DNA of 64,000 nucleotides from a virus. A program made the position numbers and the translations under genes. The notes below the pieces were generated by a model, which saw only the letters and a list, made by a program, of their open reading frames with translations, ran no database searches and was not told where the DNA came from. Shown in pieces: positions 1 through 9,486 of this stretch; the stretch's first letter is position 1; the number at the start of each line of letters is the position of its first letter. The DNA is taken from IMG/VR virus record IMGVR_UViG_3300007513_000007, positions 1-64,000 of that record; one strand, written 5' to 3'.

Positions 1-101
1 CCCTGGCGGGACACCGTGAGGGGTCTCCGACAGGGGCCGTCGTATCGTGCAAGGCCCACCCATAGTTTGTCAGGGACGGGTCCAAGCCAAGGACAAGCAT
101 C

Positions 102-827
102 CTATCCGTCCAGAAGGCCGTCCAAGAGGTTGTCCACTTCCTTGGAGGTGTTGGCCACAGCCCCTCCCCCGTTGACGGGAGTTTCAGCCTCCCCACCGAG
201 CTTCTCGCGGATCTCGTCAACCGTCAGGTCACGAGCGAGTTCCCGGTGGATGCCGTCTGCAATCGTCTTGGCCTCGGCCATGATGCGATCAGCAGCTTCC
301 CGAAGCTGGCCTTCCTGTCCAAGCAGCTTGAACAGCAGGTTGTTGTTCTCGGGAGTGAACGTCATCTTGTGGTAGGTGGCGTCCGTGCAGGTCATGCTCA
401 AGTCATGCTCCAGCAACGAGAACTTGTTGTGGATACGCCCGATGTCCTTGTACTTGTCAGGCGAGAAGATCCAGGGCATGACCTGATAGCCAGTCCCAGC
501 CTTGAACGAGGCAGCGTCGAGGTCGCCGTTCTTGTCCGTGGGCCAGATCACCATGACAGTGGCCACGCTCTGCTTGGGCTGGCCGAACTCGGCGTAGGCA
601 GGCCCCTTGTACAGAAAGTAGCCGACACCGGGCTTGTAGATGCGTTCGCAGCCCGTGAAGCGAAGGTTGGAAGGATCAGTGGAAGGAACGCCGTCCTCTC
701 CAACATCCTTGAACCACGCGAGGCTCACACGGTAGGTGCGACCAGCCTCGGGCTTGAATCGAGTTGCTTTCTTACCGATGCGGTCGTCGCCGCTACCGAT
801 GCTAAAGTCCATGAATCCAGTGGACAT
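102..827 (-). CDS. Putative single-stranded DNA-binding protein
   Basis: 241 aa. The ATG at 827 is chosen because GGAGA lies six bases upstream; a TTG four codons earlier has no such site. The protein is rich in beta-type, aromatic segments in its first 150 residues, then a helical charged region, and it ends in a short acidic tail (VDNLLDGLLDG). An acidic C-terminal tail is typical of phage ssDNA-binding proteins (T7 gp2.5, T4 gp32), where it recruits replication partners. The neighbours are a coiled-coil protein and a RecD-like helicase, which fits DNA metabolism. The functional call is inference from tail and context; no diagnostic fold motif was seen. Confidence 0.4.
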   Translation of the reverse strand: MSTGFMDFSIGSGDDRIGKKATRFKPEAGRTYRVSLAWFKDVGEDGVPSTDPSNLRFTGCERIYKPGVGYFLYKGPAYAEFGQPKQSVATVMVIWPTDKNGDLDAASFKAGTGYQVMPWIFSPDKYKDIGRIHNKFSLLEHDLSMTCTDATYHKMTFTPENNNLLFKLLGQEGQLREAADRIMAEAKTIADGIHRELARDLTVDEIREKLGGEAETPVNGGGAVANTSKEVDNLLDGLLDG

Positions 828-895
828 ATCGTTCTCCAAAAAGGCGCGGGTGAAAGTGCTTCTTACGAGCGATGTAGGAAAGGTTGCGCCTGAAA

Positions 896-927
896 CCCTT
901 TACCCACGGAAAAAGGAAAGAGACCCC
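896..927 (-). promoter_or_regulatory. Phage-type promoter for 102-827 (weak match)
   Basis: On the minus strand a G-run followed by TCTC, then 16 bases, then GTAAAGGG, about 65 bases upstream of the start at 827. It is a degenerate copy of the GGGGGTTCC-N17-GTAGNGAG element found elsewhere in the window. Confidence 0.35.
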
Positions 928-929
928 CC

Positions 930-1709
930 CTACCCGAAGGAATCTCCCAAAAGTTCATCAATGTCCAAAGTGTCGGGTGAACGGGACTTTCCGGCATCCA
1001 ATGCAGCCAAGAACTCATCCACCTCATTATCGCTGCCCTGTGTAGGCAACCCTTCCTCCAGGGAAGGTTCCGACGTTACAGCTTCCGGGATGGGTGGGGG
1101 TGCATCCACCTCCACGTCCTCTCCTGTAAACATGGCCTGCAAGTCACGGATAGTGGTTGCATCAACGTGCGGGGCAGCATCGAGGTCCGGTGCCTCGACA
1201 CCAGGGGCAGGCTTGGACCCCCAACGGCCCCCCAACCCAATCTCTTCCTGACACAGCTTCATCTGATCCCGGATTCGAGCCTGGGTGTCTTTGAGGTCCG
1301 CACGCTTCGCCTTGATGACGGTCATCACAGCCTCCAAGTCCTGGAGGGTGAGTTCCTGGGAAGCAATATCTTCCTTCTCGGAGCGCAGCTTCATCGTGGC
1401 GATGGCATCCCGATCCTTGACGTTGCGGCCAGCCCGAACCTCGGGATCATTGGTCATAAGGTCTTGCATCTGGAGATCGAAGTCAGCCTGTGAACTCCGG
1501 TTCGCATGACGATACTGCTGAAGCCACTGTGAAACCTGAAGATAAACGCGCTCCGTCTGTGCCAGATGGCTACGGGCTGCTGCGATCTTCAGCGTAAGGC
1601 GACGAGGACCGTACTCCAGAGGGTTGGGGTCCAAGTGAACCTCCATATCCTCCAGACGAGAGAAGATCCCCTCGACTACCTCTTGGGTGATGTCAGGCAA
1701 GTCTCCCAT
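930..1709 (-). CDS. Coiled-coil protein of the recombination operon
   Basis: 259 aa. The start at 1709 has GAGG six bases upstream. Residues about 30-155 are strongly helical and charged with heptad-like spacing, predicting a coiled coil. A proline-rich acidic linker follows, and the end is again acidic (LDIDELLGDSFG), resembling the tail of the ssDNA-binding candidate downstream. It sits between that gene and 1719-2147 with only a few bases between stop and start, so all are likely one operon. No family recognised; a recombination mediator or loader acting with the helicase is possible but unproven. Confidence 0.6.
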   Translation of the reverse strand: MGDLPDITQEVVEGIFSRLEDMEVHLDPNPLEYGPRRLTLKIAAARSHLAQTERVYLQVSQWLQQYRHANRSSQADFDLQMQDLMTNDPEVRAGRNVKDRDAIATMKLRSEKEDIASQELTLQDLEAVMTVIKAKRADLKDTQARIRDQMKLCQEEIGLGGRWGSKPAPGVEAPDLDAAPHVDATTIRDLQAMFTGEDVEVDAPPPIPEAVTSEPSLEEGLPTQGSDNEVDEFLAALDAGKSRSPDTLDIDELLGDSFG

Positions 1710-1718
1710 TTCCAACCT

Positions 1719-2147
1719 CTATGCCGCTTCTTCTTCTTCGGCTTCAGCAGCAGTCTTACCCTGAAGCTCCGAAAGATGCTCGACCGTGTTGTGCTTGATC
1801 ACGCGAACCTTGTTGTCGAACTGGCTCTTGCTGACAGCACCATCGGTGAGGGCGGCTCTCCACGCAGCAATATGGCACTCCATAGAGAGGAGGATATGGG
1901 CCACGCGAGCCTCCTCCAAGGTCATGCCGTTGGCTGCGCTGTCCTCGGTGTCCACGGAAATGTCAACGTCGGCACTGCCTCCCGCGTCGTCCTGAACAGA
2001 ATCCCAAGCTGCCGACATACCGGCAAAGAAGTCGCCGCGCTTGGTCTTGACGGCACGGGTTGCAACAACCTTGGTGACGCGCATCTTGCCTTTCACGCGG
2101 GCAACGGTTTCCTGAAGGCGCTTACGGCTCTCTTCGGTGGTACTCAT
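1719..2147 (-). CDS. Hypothetical charged protein
   Basis: 142 aa. The start at 2147 has AAGGAG at good spacing. The N-terminal 40 residues are basic and helical, the middle is acidic (DDAGGSADVDISVDTED) and the end is a run of glutamates. No enzyme motif is visible. It is the first gene after the promoter at 2190-2223 and is followed ten bases later by the coiled-coil gene, so it belongs to the replication/recombination operon. Confidence 0.65.
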   Translation of the reverse strand: MSTTEESRKRLQETVARVKGKMRVTKVVATRAVKTKRGDFFAGMSAAWDSVQDDAGGSADVDISVDTEDSAANGMTLEEARVAHILLSMECHIAAWRAALTDGAVSKSQFDNKVRVIKHNTVEHLSELQGKTAAEAEEEEAA

Positions 2148-2189
2148 GACGGCTCTCCTTTTATCCGGCCCCAAAAAGGAGCGGTAGGA

Positions 2190-2223
2190 CCTACTACACC
2201 CCCCACAAACAAAGGAACCCCCC
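2190..2223 (-). promoter_or_regulatory. Phage-type promoter for 1719-2147
   Basis: Minus strand GGGGGGTTCC, then 16 bases, then GTAGTAGG, ending about 43 bases before the ATG at 2147. It overlaps the end of the helicase gene, so the last genes of the operon get a second promoter. Confidence 0.6.
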
Positions 2224-4559
2224 TACTCTCCGCAGGCTTGGGAGATTCGGGTGGCAAACATCGTGTTCCGCTGATCTGCCTTGGCGTTTTGAACAGCCGA
2301 AGCAATCGCGGAAGCCTTGCCTACCAGCACCACCTTCTCTTTGGCACGGGTGATCGCGGTGTAAAAGAGGTTGCGCTGAAGCTGCCGACCGAAAGAGGGG
2401 ACAACCGGCATCACGATCACGTCGTACTCCTGCCCTTGGGATTTGTGGACCGTCTGTGCGTAGGCCAGTCGAAGGCGAGAGACAGCATCCTTGAACGCAA
2501 ACCGAACATGACGCGGAGGGGTCCCAGGCATCCCGTGGATCTTCACCTCGATTTCCCGAGCCTTGCGGTCAATCCGTGCGACCTTTCCAACATCCCCGTT
2601 GTACACGTCCAACCCATAGTCGTTCCGAACCACCATCACACGGTCATCCTCTCGAATCACCTCACCCCCCAGCCGAACCTCGACCAGCCCAGCAACACCA
2701 GGATTCAAAGATGACCGGATACGGTCGTTCAACGCAGTCACCCCCACAGAACCAGCATGGCGTGGGGAAAGGACTTGGAAGTTGGCCCTGCGCTTGTACA
2801 AACTGGCCGCCAGTTCCACGACGTAGTCAGCGGCTTCGTCGTCCGTGATCTTGGACACCAGCACGAAGTCTTTTCCGTCACTGGTGGGGACATCCCCCCG
2901 GTGAACCGCATGAGCGGCCAAGATGATTCCACTGGTATCTTCTTGTCGGAAGATAGTGTCCAGATGAGATACCGGGAACTGGGCCGAGGACACAATCTCA
3001 CGAAGAACATCCCCAGCGCCAACGGAAGGCAACTGGTCCGAGTCTCCAACGAACACAAGCCTGCAATCGGGGTCTGTTCCAGAAAGGATTCGATACAGAA
3101 GATGTTGGTCCAGCATGGAAGACTCGTCGCAAATGACGACCTTGGCAGGATGGGTGTTCCCCGGCCCGTAGTCCCACTTCTGCTTTGAGGCGTCATCCCC
3201 GACCCCTCGTTCAGAACTCTCCCCCACAACTCCGACGTAGGTGGCCTCCCTTCCACCAGCAATCTGAACGTCCTTGGCTCCAAAGGCCCGGTGAACGGTG
3301 GATGCCGGTGCCCGTGCCACAAGCGCCATGCGCTTGGCCGCGATGCCAGTAGGAGCACAAAGAAGGAAGGGGATATGCGTGTCGCGCAGAACATCGACCA
3401 CCGCCTGAAGGGTGGTGGTCTTCCCGGTGCCGGGGAGTCCGGTAAGAACCGAAACAGGGGCCGTAAGAGCACGCAGGGCGGCTTCTCGCTGGGCTTCAGT
3501 CAAGGTGACCCTGCTGCCCGCAGACCAATCCCTCAACGCCCCAGCAGCCACCCTACGAAGAGATTCTTCGGAGGCATCCTCCACCCGCTTCCGTTCCGCT
3601 TCAGCAGAAGGGCCGAACTGGCCAAAGCCATCCAGGATCTTCTCCAAAACCGGCTCTGGAGGAAGGACCCTCGCAGCCAAAAGCTCCGCTGATTCACACT
3701 CCATAGCGTGAAGGCCAGGGTCGTAGAGGGCAAAGCCTCCCCCACTGCGCGGCTCTGCAACCAAGTCTCCCTCACCCTTCATAACAACCAGGGCCTCTGT
3801 GATGAGCTTGGCGTTATCAACCACCTCGGGGACCAGGGCGCTTACATGAGACACCACCTCAACGGAGGTGGCGAAAAGGTTGCCGTTGCGGGAGCAGTCT
3901 TGAATGGCGCTCATGATCGCCCCGCAGATGCGGCGTTGGGACGACATATCGACGCCCAGCTTGCGAGCCACTTCATCTGCTTGGGAAAACTTGACCCCCC
4001 TTACACGAACAAGGGACCAAGGATCTGCGAGGAGGCGCTCCTCCACCCCGACGCCAAAAGTCTTCCAAACAAGACCCACGGATCGGGAAGAAATGCCAGC
4101 CTCTCCCATGAGGCGCATGGCGTCCATGTAGACGCGAAGGCTCTGCCATCGAGAAGCAACGAACGTGCAGGTGAAGTCATCCAACCCTGATTCACGGAGA
4201 GCCTCTTCGCCTTTATCAAGAACTGAAGGAAGGGACTCGCCGTAAAACCTCTCCAACAGGGCGCATGTTCCCGCGCCTATGCCTTGGGAAGCCAGGGCTG
4301 AAAGACAAGAGGTGAGGTTCCAGCCAGGGGTTGAGGCAGGAGAACGGATTGCATGAAGCTGGTCCCCGTAGGTTTCGTGCTTCTCCCACTTCCCATCAAA
4401 GGAGACCCACGACCCAATCGACAGGGGGCCGAAGTTCCCCTTCACTGAAACAGGGCGGCTGTGCGGACCTTCATCCAAGCTCACCCGAAGCACAAAAAAC
4501 CCAGCGTTCTCGTAAACGATAGAGGTGACCCGACCACTACATGGCACAGCCTTCCCCAT
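2223..4559 (-). CDS. RecD-like superfamily 1B DNA helicase
   Basis: 778 aa. The helicase core is complete: Walker A GLPGTGKTTT near residue 371-380, motif II DESSM, motif III FVGDSDQLPSVGAGD, motif V TVHKSQGQEYD and motif VI TAITRAKEK. The N-terminal 340 residues contain an OB-like start (VTSIVYENAGFFVLRVSL) and a helix-hairpin-helix-like region, as in RecD2 helicases. Known RecD2/Dda-like enzymes unwind DNA 5' to 3' with ATP; in phages they serve replication restart or recombination. The ATG at 4559 overlaps the stop of the upstream gene, indicating translational coupling. Confidence 0.9.
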   Translation of the reverse strand: MGKAVPCSGRVTSIVYENAGFFVLRVSLDEGPHSRPVSVKGNFGPLSIGSWVSFDGKWEKHETYGDQLHAIRSPASTPGWNLTSCLSALASQGIGAGTCALLERFYGESLPSVLDKGEEALRESGLDDFTCTFVASRWQSLRVYMDAMRLMGEAGISSRSVGLVWKTFGVGVEERLLADPWSLVRVRGVKFSQADEVARKLGVDMSSQRRICGAIMSAIQDCSRNGNLFATSVEVVSHVSALVPEVVDNAKLITEALVVMKGEGDLVAEPRSGGGFALYDPGLHAMECESAELLAARVLPPEPVLEKILDGFGQFGPSAEAERKRVEDASEESLRRVAAGALRDWSAGSRVTLTEAQREAALRALTAPVSVLTGLPGTGKTTTLQAVVDVLRDTHIPFLLCAPTGIAAKRMALVARAPASTVHRAFGAKDVQIAGGREATYVGVVGESSERGVGDDASKQKWDYGPGNTHPAKVVICDESSMLDQHLLYRILSGTDPDCRLVFVGDSDQLPSVGAGDVLREIVSSAQFPVSHLDTIFRQEDTSGIILAAHAVHRGDVPTSDGKDFVLVSKITDDEAADYVVELAASLYKRRANFQVLSPRHAGSVGVTALNDRIRSSLNPGVAGLVEVRLGGEVIREDDRVMVVRNDYGLDVYNGDVGKVARIDRKAREIEVKIHGMPGTPPRHVRFAFKDAVSRLRLAYAQTVHKSQGQEYDVIVMPVVPSFGRQLQRNLFYTAITRAKEKVVLVGKASAIASAVQNAKADQRNTMFATRISQACGE

Positions 4560-5059
4560 CAATCCCCCTCTCCCAAATATGACTTGAGGCTCTCCAAAGT
4601 GGAGGTCATGTCCCCTGCCTGTTGAAGCAAGGACTCCAAGTCAGCCGTCTCGGAACTACCCGTCGGACGTTCTACGCTAACCCCCGTAGTGACCAAATAA
4701 ACCTGCGCTCTGTGGCCCTCCAGGGGCGAAAAGAGAACCTGGGACTCCCCCACAAACCATTTACCCCCTCTACTTTCGAGGACCCCCTCCAGGAGTTGGC
4801 GGTGTAGCCACTGGGCATCCTTATTGTGGCCAGCAGGACACATCCCCGGAGGCCACAGGCAGGCACCCCCTCCAGGAAGGAGCGTGTTGGGAGGGGTGAG
4901 CGGTGTGTGGTGGACCATCAACTTCACAGCGCGGCCTGACAGTTTCTCGAAGATGTCGTCCAACGGGATGGGGTCTTCCCCGTCTGGAAAAGCAGTGGGA
5001 AGCGTGTCCCCCTCCATGACACGGAAGATGCCCCCGGCGATAGCAACAATGAAGTCCAT
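4559..5059 (-). CDS. Hypothetical protein, first gene of helicase operon
   Basis: 166 aa. Its stop overlaps the helicase start by one base. The start is uncertain: ATG at 5059 lies almost directly behind the promoter at 5064-5096, implying a very short or absent leader, while an internal ATG near 5020 would leave a leader of about 45 bases. No family recognised. The middle contains Cys/His residues (CLWPPGMCPAGH) that could bind metal, and the end is acidic and helical. Confidence 0.55.
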   Translation of the reverse strand: MDFIVAIAGGIFRVMEGDTLPTAFPDGEDPIPLDDIFEKLSGRAVKLMVHHTPLTPPNTLLPGGGACLWPPGMCPAGHNKDAQWLHRQLLEGVLESRGGKWFVGESQVLFSPLEGHRAQVYLVTTGVSVERPTGSSETADLESLLQQAGDMTSTLESLKSYLGEGD

Positions 5060-5063
5060 ACAG

Positions 5064-5096
5064 CGTAGTACCCCCCAGAAAAGAAAAAGTACCCCC
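5064..5096 (-). promoter_or_regulatory. Phage-type promoter for the helicase operon
   Basis: Minus strand GGGGGTACT, 16 bases, GTACTACG. It is back to back with the plus-strand copy at 5098-5131, forming a divergent promoter pair. Confidence 0.5.
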
Positions 5097-5097
5097 A

Positions 5098-5131
5098 GGG
5101 GGTTCCCCTCCGACGCCACCCCCGTAAGGAG
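5098..5131 (+). promoter_or_regulatory. Phage-type promoter for 5175-6391
   Basis: GGGGGTTCC, exactly 17 bases, GTAAGGAG, about 44 bases before the ATG at 5175. Confidence 0.7.
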
Positions 5132-5174
5132 AACAAGAGAAAAACCCGCACTGCTTGCAGTCACGGAGGACCCC

Positions 5175-5600
5175 ATGAACGAACTTTCCGCAAACAACGT
5201 CATCAGCTTCGCCAACTCACCCCGCGAGGGCCGCCGCAAGGGCGCAACGATGACCGTGGTGAATGACGCCACGGGTGGACGGGTGACCGTTCGCTTCCGT
5301 AAGCCCAAGGGCTTCAACAGCGTCCTGGTGGACGTGATGACCGGCTCCGACAACGAGGAGCACTTCAGCTTCCTCGGCACCCTCCGGGGCGAGCAGGTTG
5401 TCATCAGCCCCAAGAGCAAGGCTGGCGACAAGGGCCAACGCGCCCGGACCATCCTCAACTGGACGTTCGCTGCTGCTGGTCGTGATGACCTCCGCACCGT
5501 CCGGTGCCTCCACGAAGGTCGCTGCGGTCGCTGTGGCCGGAAGCTGACGGTGCCCGCGAGCATCGACAGCGGGCTTGGCCCGGAGTGCCGAGGCAAGTGA
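5175..5600 (+). CDS. DUF6011-like zinc-ribbon protein
   Basis: 141 aa, start supported by ACGGAGGA. Residues 1-105 look beta-rich and basic (GGRVTVRFRKPKGFNSVLV). The C-terminus carries four cysteines in the pattern CLHEGRCGRCGRKL...GLGPEC, the hallmark of the small DUF6011 zinc ribbon common in phage and actinobacterial proteins of unknown role. The N-terminal part may bind nucleic acid. The stop overlaps the GTG of the next gene (GTGA). Confidence 0.75.
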   Translation: MNELSANNVISFANSPREGRRKGATMTVVNDATGGRVTVRFRKPKGFNSVLVDVMTGSDNEEHFSFLGTLRGEQVVISPKSKAGDKGQRARTILNWTFAAAGRDDLRTVRCLHEGRCGRCGRKLTVPASIDSGLGPECRGK

Positions 5601-6391
5601 GCCTTCGCATCGAGCACGAAGAAGGGGAGCCTCGGTTCATCCAAGGCATCCCCAACCGCCCCCAAGAGGAACTGCGCCAACTGGTGTCAGACCTTCTCTC
5701 GGGGGCCGCTGTGTCCAGCGACCAAGTACCCCCCAACATGACGGGCATGGTGTTCCTGCCTGTTGCGATGGGAGCCTTCCAACCTCCAGAGGAACTGCGA
5801 AAGGCAGCGATGGGGTCTGCGGGGCCTCCAGAGAGGTTGGAGGAAGACCCCCCAAGGCCAGAGCACCCCGGATACCCCGAAGGTCCTGGGGACCCTCCAG
5901 AGAAGCCTATGCTGGATGTTGTGAACCCCCAACTCCTCAAGGATGTAGAGTGGGGAGAGGTGGATGATGAGGCGCTAATGGAAGCCCAGTCCCGCCTCAA
6001 AGAAGCGAACAACGCCCGCATAGAGGCATGGGACAAGGCGACCCGAGAATGGGACGAAGCCCAAGAAGCCAACGACCGAGAGCGCAGACGGATCGACACC
6101 GAGTACAGGGAAGCCCTGGCCTCATGGGAGGCGAGCCTGGACCCCCACAAAGAGAAGGTCGCAGAGCGCAAACGCCTTCACGATGAATGGGTGACGAAGC
6201 ATGACCGCATCTTTGGCCGATGGGGCGAAGAAATGGGCGCTCTTGTCGGTTGGGTGAAGGATGCCTTCCCCCGAGGAGTCAACGGATACCCGATGTTCTA
6301 TAGCGTCCAGGTCGTCAACAATGACGACTGGAAGCGAGTGCGGGCAGCCCTGGAACGAGAGCAAGAACGCCGCAAAGAGATCGAGGTTTAG
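5597..6391 (+). CDS. Coiled-coil hypothetical protein
   Basis: 264 aa from a GTG that overlaps the previous stop. After a proline-rich segment (residues about 95-130) comes a long charged helix (about 140-215) with coiled-coil character, then a folded C-terminal part. Its stop overlaps the convergent nrdJ stop by four bases. No family recognised. Confidence 0.65.
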   Translation: MSLRIEHEEGEPRFIQGIPNRPQEELRQLVSDLLSGAAVSSDQVPPNMTGMVFLPVAMGAFQPPEELRKAAMGSAGPPERLEEDPPRPEHPGYPEGPGDPPEKPMLDVVNPQLLKDVEWGEVDDEALMEAQSRLKEANNARIEAWDKATREWDEAQEANDRERRRIDTEYREALASWEASLDPHKEKVAERKRLHDEWVTKHDRIFGRWGEEMGALVGWVKDAFPRGVNGYPMFYSVQVVNNDDWKRVRAALEREQERRKEIEV

Positions 6392-8424
6392 CTCTGAACA
6401 GCAGCTTCCATCGACAGCTTGTCGAAGTCGATCTCACAGGCCCCGCCCACACAAGCAAGCTCCCGAGCACCTTCCCCCATGTCCTCTTTTTCGTAGTCCA
6501 CCAGAAGGTCATAGTTGATGTCCGGGAAGTCGTAGACCCGACTCTCAAACTCTTCCTTGGTGATCTCCTCGTAAGGAGCAAGGTCATACTTGTGGTCGTC
6601 ATAAGGCAAGAAGCTCAACCCAGTGACAGCATCGAAGTTCTCAAAGAGCCACTCACCTACCTCGTCCCACTCGTGCTCACGGACGTACACCGTGGCTGAC
6701 TGGTTGTGGCCTCGAACCGAACACCAAGTATTCATGACATGGAGATAGCGCCGAAGCTGCATCAAAGCAGACTCGTGGCTCCGCACCATCGCCCCTTCAG
6801 GCGACTTGACCGGGAACTCCACAACCCAAGTAGGACACTCCGCATCAGGAGTGTCCTTGTACTGGTTATCCTTGAAAACAGGTGCGCCTGAATCACGAAC
6901 CAGATGGAAGAGCGGGTCGTTAGCCGAGATGCGAACCCGACGGATGTAGTAGGGCGCATACCGAGTGTGAAAGCCACTGGCGCAATCGACAAGCTGGCTG
7001 GAGTTCCCACTGGGCTTCCCACAAGTGATGGAAGCAGGCATGGGCATGTCAAACCACGCTGCCGCCACGGCGGCAGTCTCGCGAGCAACGGCATTGAAAT
7101 GCTTGAGGGCTTCCGGGTCGCAGGACAACTCGGGATTGTCACAATGCCCTGTGATGTCCACGCCCAACAGCCGGTCCTCTTCACAGTGCTGGGACCATGC
7201 AGGACGGAGGTAGGGGAAGTTCGTGAACGTGGCCTGAATCGCGCCAATCCAAGTAGCCGTCCGAATCTTTCGAGAGAAAGATTCAACGGTATCTCCAGGG
7301 CGCATGATGGCCGCACTCAAGTTGCAGAACTGGCCGCCGCCACCTTCGCCGGTCCAGGGGTCGGTGCTCTTGGCGTACCGAAGCAGGATTTCCCCACAGG
7401 GGTTCGAGCGGCAGTCCGAACGACGCTCTGACCGCTTGGCGACAGGAAACATGAAGAACCCCCGCTCACCCGACCCGCTGTTACGGAGAGCTTCCCACTC
7501 CTTCAGGAACTCCTCCTTTCCAGGCTTCTGCTTCCAGAAAGCAGAGAAGTTGGCCATGTACCGACAGGTAGGGAAATCCCCTTTGCTCCAGTCCTTGGCG
7601 TGTCGCATCTCTTCGTCGTCTGGGTCGCTGAAGCAGATCAACGCAGCACGTCGGACACCGCCAGCCATGACGATTTCTCCAACCATGCAGGCAATATCCG
7701 AGGCTTCCACAGAGGAGAGAGGACGGCCTGAAGCAGCATCCAAAGTTTCCTGGCAGAAATCCAAGAGACGACGAAGAGGATCCGGTCCTGAAGCACGGCC
7801 TCCCTTCGTCACCAGACGAGCACCGGCAGGCCGGATCTGGGAGTAGTCGAAATCAACCGTGTCGCCTTTCCACATCATCGTCAGACCATCAAAAACCGCA
7901 TTGGCCCAGCCCTGGGTGCTGTCTTCGATGGTGTACTGGGTCGTGTGTCCAGTGCGAGGGGAAACATCCGGGAGGTTATTCACGAACTCGCGCTCGACGC
8001 TGTAGCCCACGCCTGTGCCCATCATCAGAATGTAGAGAAGCTCGCTGAAAGAACGAAGCGAATCCAAAGGGATGAACGCACAGTTGTAGAACATGGTGTT
8101 GTCACGGGCTGCCGCTGGTCCTGCGGCCCACAAAGCACGCATAGAAGGAAGGGCATCAAACCGAAGGATGGAATCACGAATATCGTTCAACACCGGGGCA
8201 GGGATATTCCGGCAACTACGCAGAAACCCGACATATCGGTCTACGGCCTCCTCCAATGTCTCCCGACGGCCCTCCTCTTCCCGCCATCGCGGATACGTCC
8301 GAGTGAACACAAACTGGGAAAGCGCATTTGGGAACCCTTCGATTGGCTCTGCGGCTTCCGTCTCCGTCCCAACGGGAAAATGAGCAAGTGACAGTGGTTG
8401 GGAGGCGGTGACATCGGGGTTCAT
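6388..8424 (-). CDS. nrdJ: Adenosylcobalamin-dependent (class II) ribonucleoside-triphosphate reductase
   Basis: 678 aa, near the usual length of the monomeric RTPR type. The active-site loop NPCGEI (Cys near residue 343) supplies the thiyl radical cysteine and the glutamate; MGTGVGYSVE and GHCDNPE are also typical. A C-terminal CVGGAC pair matches the redox-active cysteines that re-reduce the site. The enzyme converts ribonucleoside triphosphates to dNTPs using coenzyme B12, independent of oxygen. It supplies precursors for phage DNA synthesis. Start ATG has GAAGGAG upstream. It lies at the end of the leftward replisome gene group. Confidence 0.93.
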   Translation of the reverse strand: MNPDVTASQPLSLAHFPVGTETEAAEPIEGFPNALSQFVFTRTYPRWREEEGRRETLEEAVDRYVGFLRSCRNIPAPVLNDIRDSILRFDALPSMRALWAAGPAAARDNTMFYNCAFIPLDSLRSFSELLYILMMGTGVGYSVEREFVNNLPDVSPRTGHTTQYTIEDSTQGWANAVFDGLTMMWKGDTVDFDYSQIRPAGARLVTKGGRASGPDPLRRLLDFCQETLDAASGRPLSSVEASDIACMVGEIVMAGGVRRAALICFSDPDDEEMRHAKDWSKGDFPTCRYMANFSAFWKQKPGKEEFLKEWEALRNSGSGERGFFMFPVAKRSERRSDCRSNPCGEILLRYAKSTDPWTGEGGGGQFCNLSAAIMRPGDTVESFSRKIRTATWIGAIQATFTNFPYLRPAWSQHCEEDRLLGVDITGHCDNPELSCDPEALKHFNAVARETAAVAAAWFDMPMPASITCGKPSGNSSQLVDCASGFHTRYAPYYIRRVRISANDPLFHLVRDSGAPVFKDNQYKDTPDAECPTWVVEFPVKSPEGAMVRSHESALMQLRRYLHVMNTWCSVRGHNQSATVYVREHEWDEVGEWLFENFDAVTGLSFLPYDDHKYDLAPYEEITKEEFESRVYDFPDINYDLLVDYEKEDMGEGARELACVGGACEIDFDKLSMEAAVQS

Positions 8425-8484
8425 TCGGCGGCTCCTTCAAGGGCATAGCGGTAAAAGGCGTATTGGTCTGGGGCTATTGAAATC

Positions 8485-9486
8485 CTACCGGGATTGGGCA
8501 CGGTGACAGCCCTCTGCGAGAACGGAAACCAAAGCTACCCACGGGGCAGGGGAGCCGCGCAAAACGGCTGCCTCCACCCTTGCAAGCCCATGCACAAGCA
8601 ACCGAAGATTTGCTGTACCCCATCTTCTCGCAGCCGGAATCACGTCCCTTTCGACGGCCCAACGAGGGGTTCCCAAACGCTCTGCTATTTCCTGCGGATC
8701 TTTCGTGTTTTCAAGAAGATAACTGGCAGCCAACCACTCCATCGCGAGGTGCCCTGGACCTCCCCTTGCCCGAAGTAAAAGCATGAGAGGGTCCCCCGAG
8801 ATCGAACCTTTTATTTGATAGAGGGCTTTTACAGTTTGTGTGGCTTGGGCAGCACCCAGTGCTTTTGCGAGGGGTTGGAGGTCCATCTCTGCGGATTTCC
8901 GTACCGTGCCTCGAAGGTGCTCCACACTAATCTCGGAATCCCCTCGGGCCTTGGCCAAGGCCGAAGCCTTCAAGACCTCTTGAGAGATCATCCCCAAATC
9001 AGTCCCCACCGCGCCCACAAGCCCTGTTGCCAGTTTGGTCCCCAGCGTGCTTCCTGGAAGGAGCCTCTGGGCTTCGTAAGAGGCGAAGCGGATTGCAAGA
9101 GCCTTGCGATCCTTGCGTGAACCCGGTCGCTCAAAGGGAAGGTGGACGAGCTTGGGGTGGGAAAGCGAGGGAGCCTTCTTTTTGAGGTCCCCTTCATGCA
9201 GAAGCAGAAGCGTAGACTCCACGCCTGAAGCAACATGATCCTCGACCACTCCAGGGTCCAACTTGGCTCCGTGGCGAACCACCACCAAAAGGGACTCCCC
9301 AAAAGTCAGGGCGCACGAAAGAGCGTCTTCCACTTCAGGAGTCGGGTGAGAATCCTCAACCCGGACGATGCGTCGGCCTGCTTTGGCTGCTTCACGACAA
9401 GCCACCTGAAGTTCGCGGTTCCAGAGAAAGGCTTCAGAACCAGAGATGGAGACAAGCGGGGGAGGGGCACTCCAGGACCAGGACAT
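8485..9486 (-). CDS. DNA polymerase III delta subunit-like clamp loader protein (HolA-like)
   Basis: 333 aa, the usual size of HolA. The order of features matches delta: an N-terminal part lacking a Walker A motif, a central helical segment (GTDLGMISQEVLKASALA) equivalent to the conserved 'L..E..KL' region, and a C-terminal collar-like all-helical domain (KDPQEIAERLGTPRWAVERD). Delta opens the sliding clamp. The ATG overlaps the stop of the delta-prime-like gene by one base (TGATG). The pairing of the two genes greatly strengthens both calls. The sequence is divergent, so the assignment rests on pattern and context. Confidence 0.7.
   Translation of the reverse strand: MSWSWSAPPPLVSISGSEAFLWNRELQVACREAAKAGRRIVRVEDSHPTPEVEDALSCALTFGESLLVVVRHGAKLDPGVVEDHVASGVESTLLLLHEGDLKKKAPSLSHPKLVHLPFERPGSRKDRKALAIRFASYEAQRLLPGSTLGTKLATGLVGAVGTDLGMISQEVLKASALAKARGDSEISVEHLRGTVRKSAEMDLQPLAKALGAAQATQTVKALYQIKGSISGDPLMLLLRARGGPGHLAMEWLAASYLLENTKDPQEIAERLGTPRWAVERDVIPAARRWGTANLRLLVHGLARVEAAVLRGSPAPWVALVSVLAEGCHRAQSR

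Noticed and set aside
246-893. Long plus-strand frame over the first gene
   Set aside because: Shadow of the minus-strand gene 102-827, lacking a ribosome site; the same holds for many long antisense frames, e.g. 1566-2714, 37901-39082, 40332-42209 and 53382-54482.
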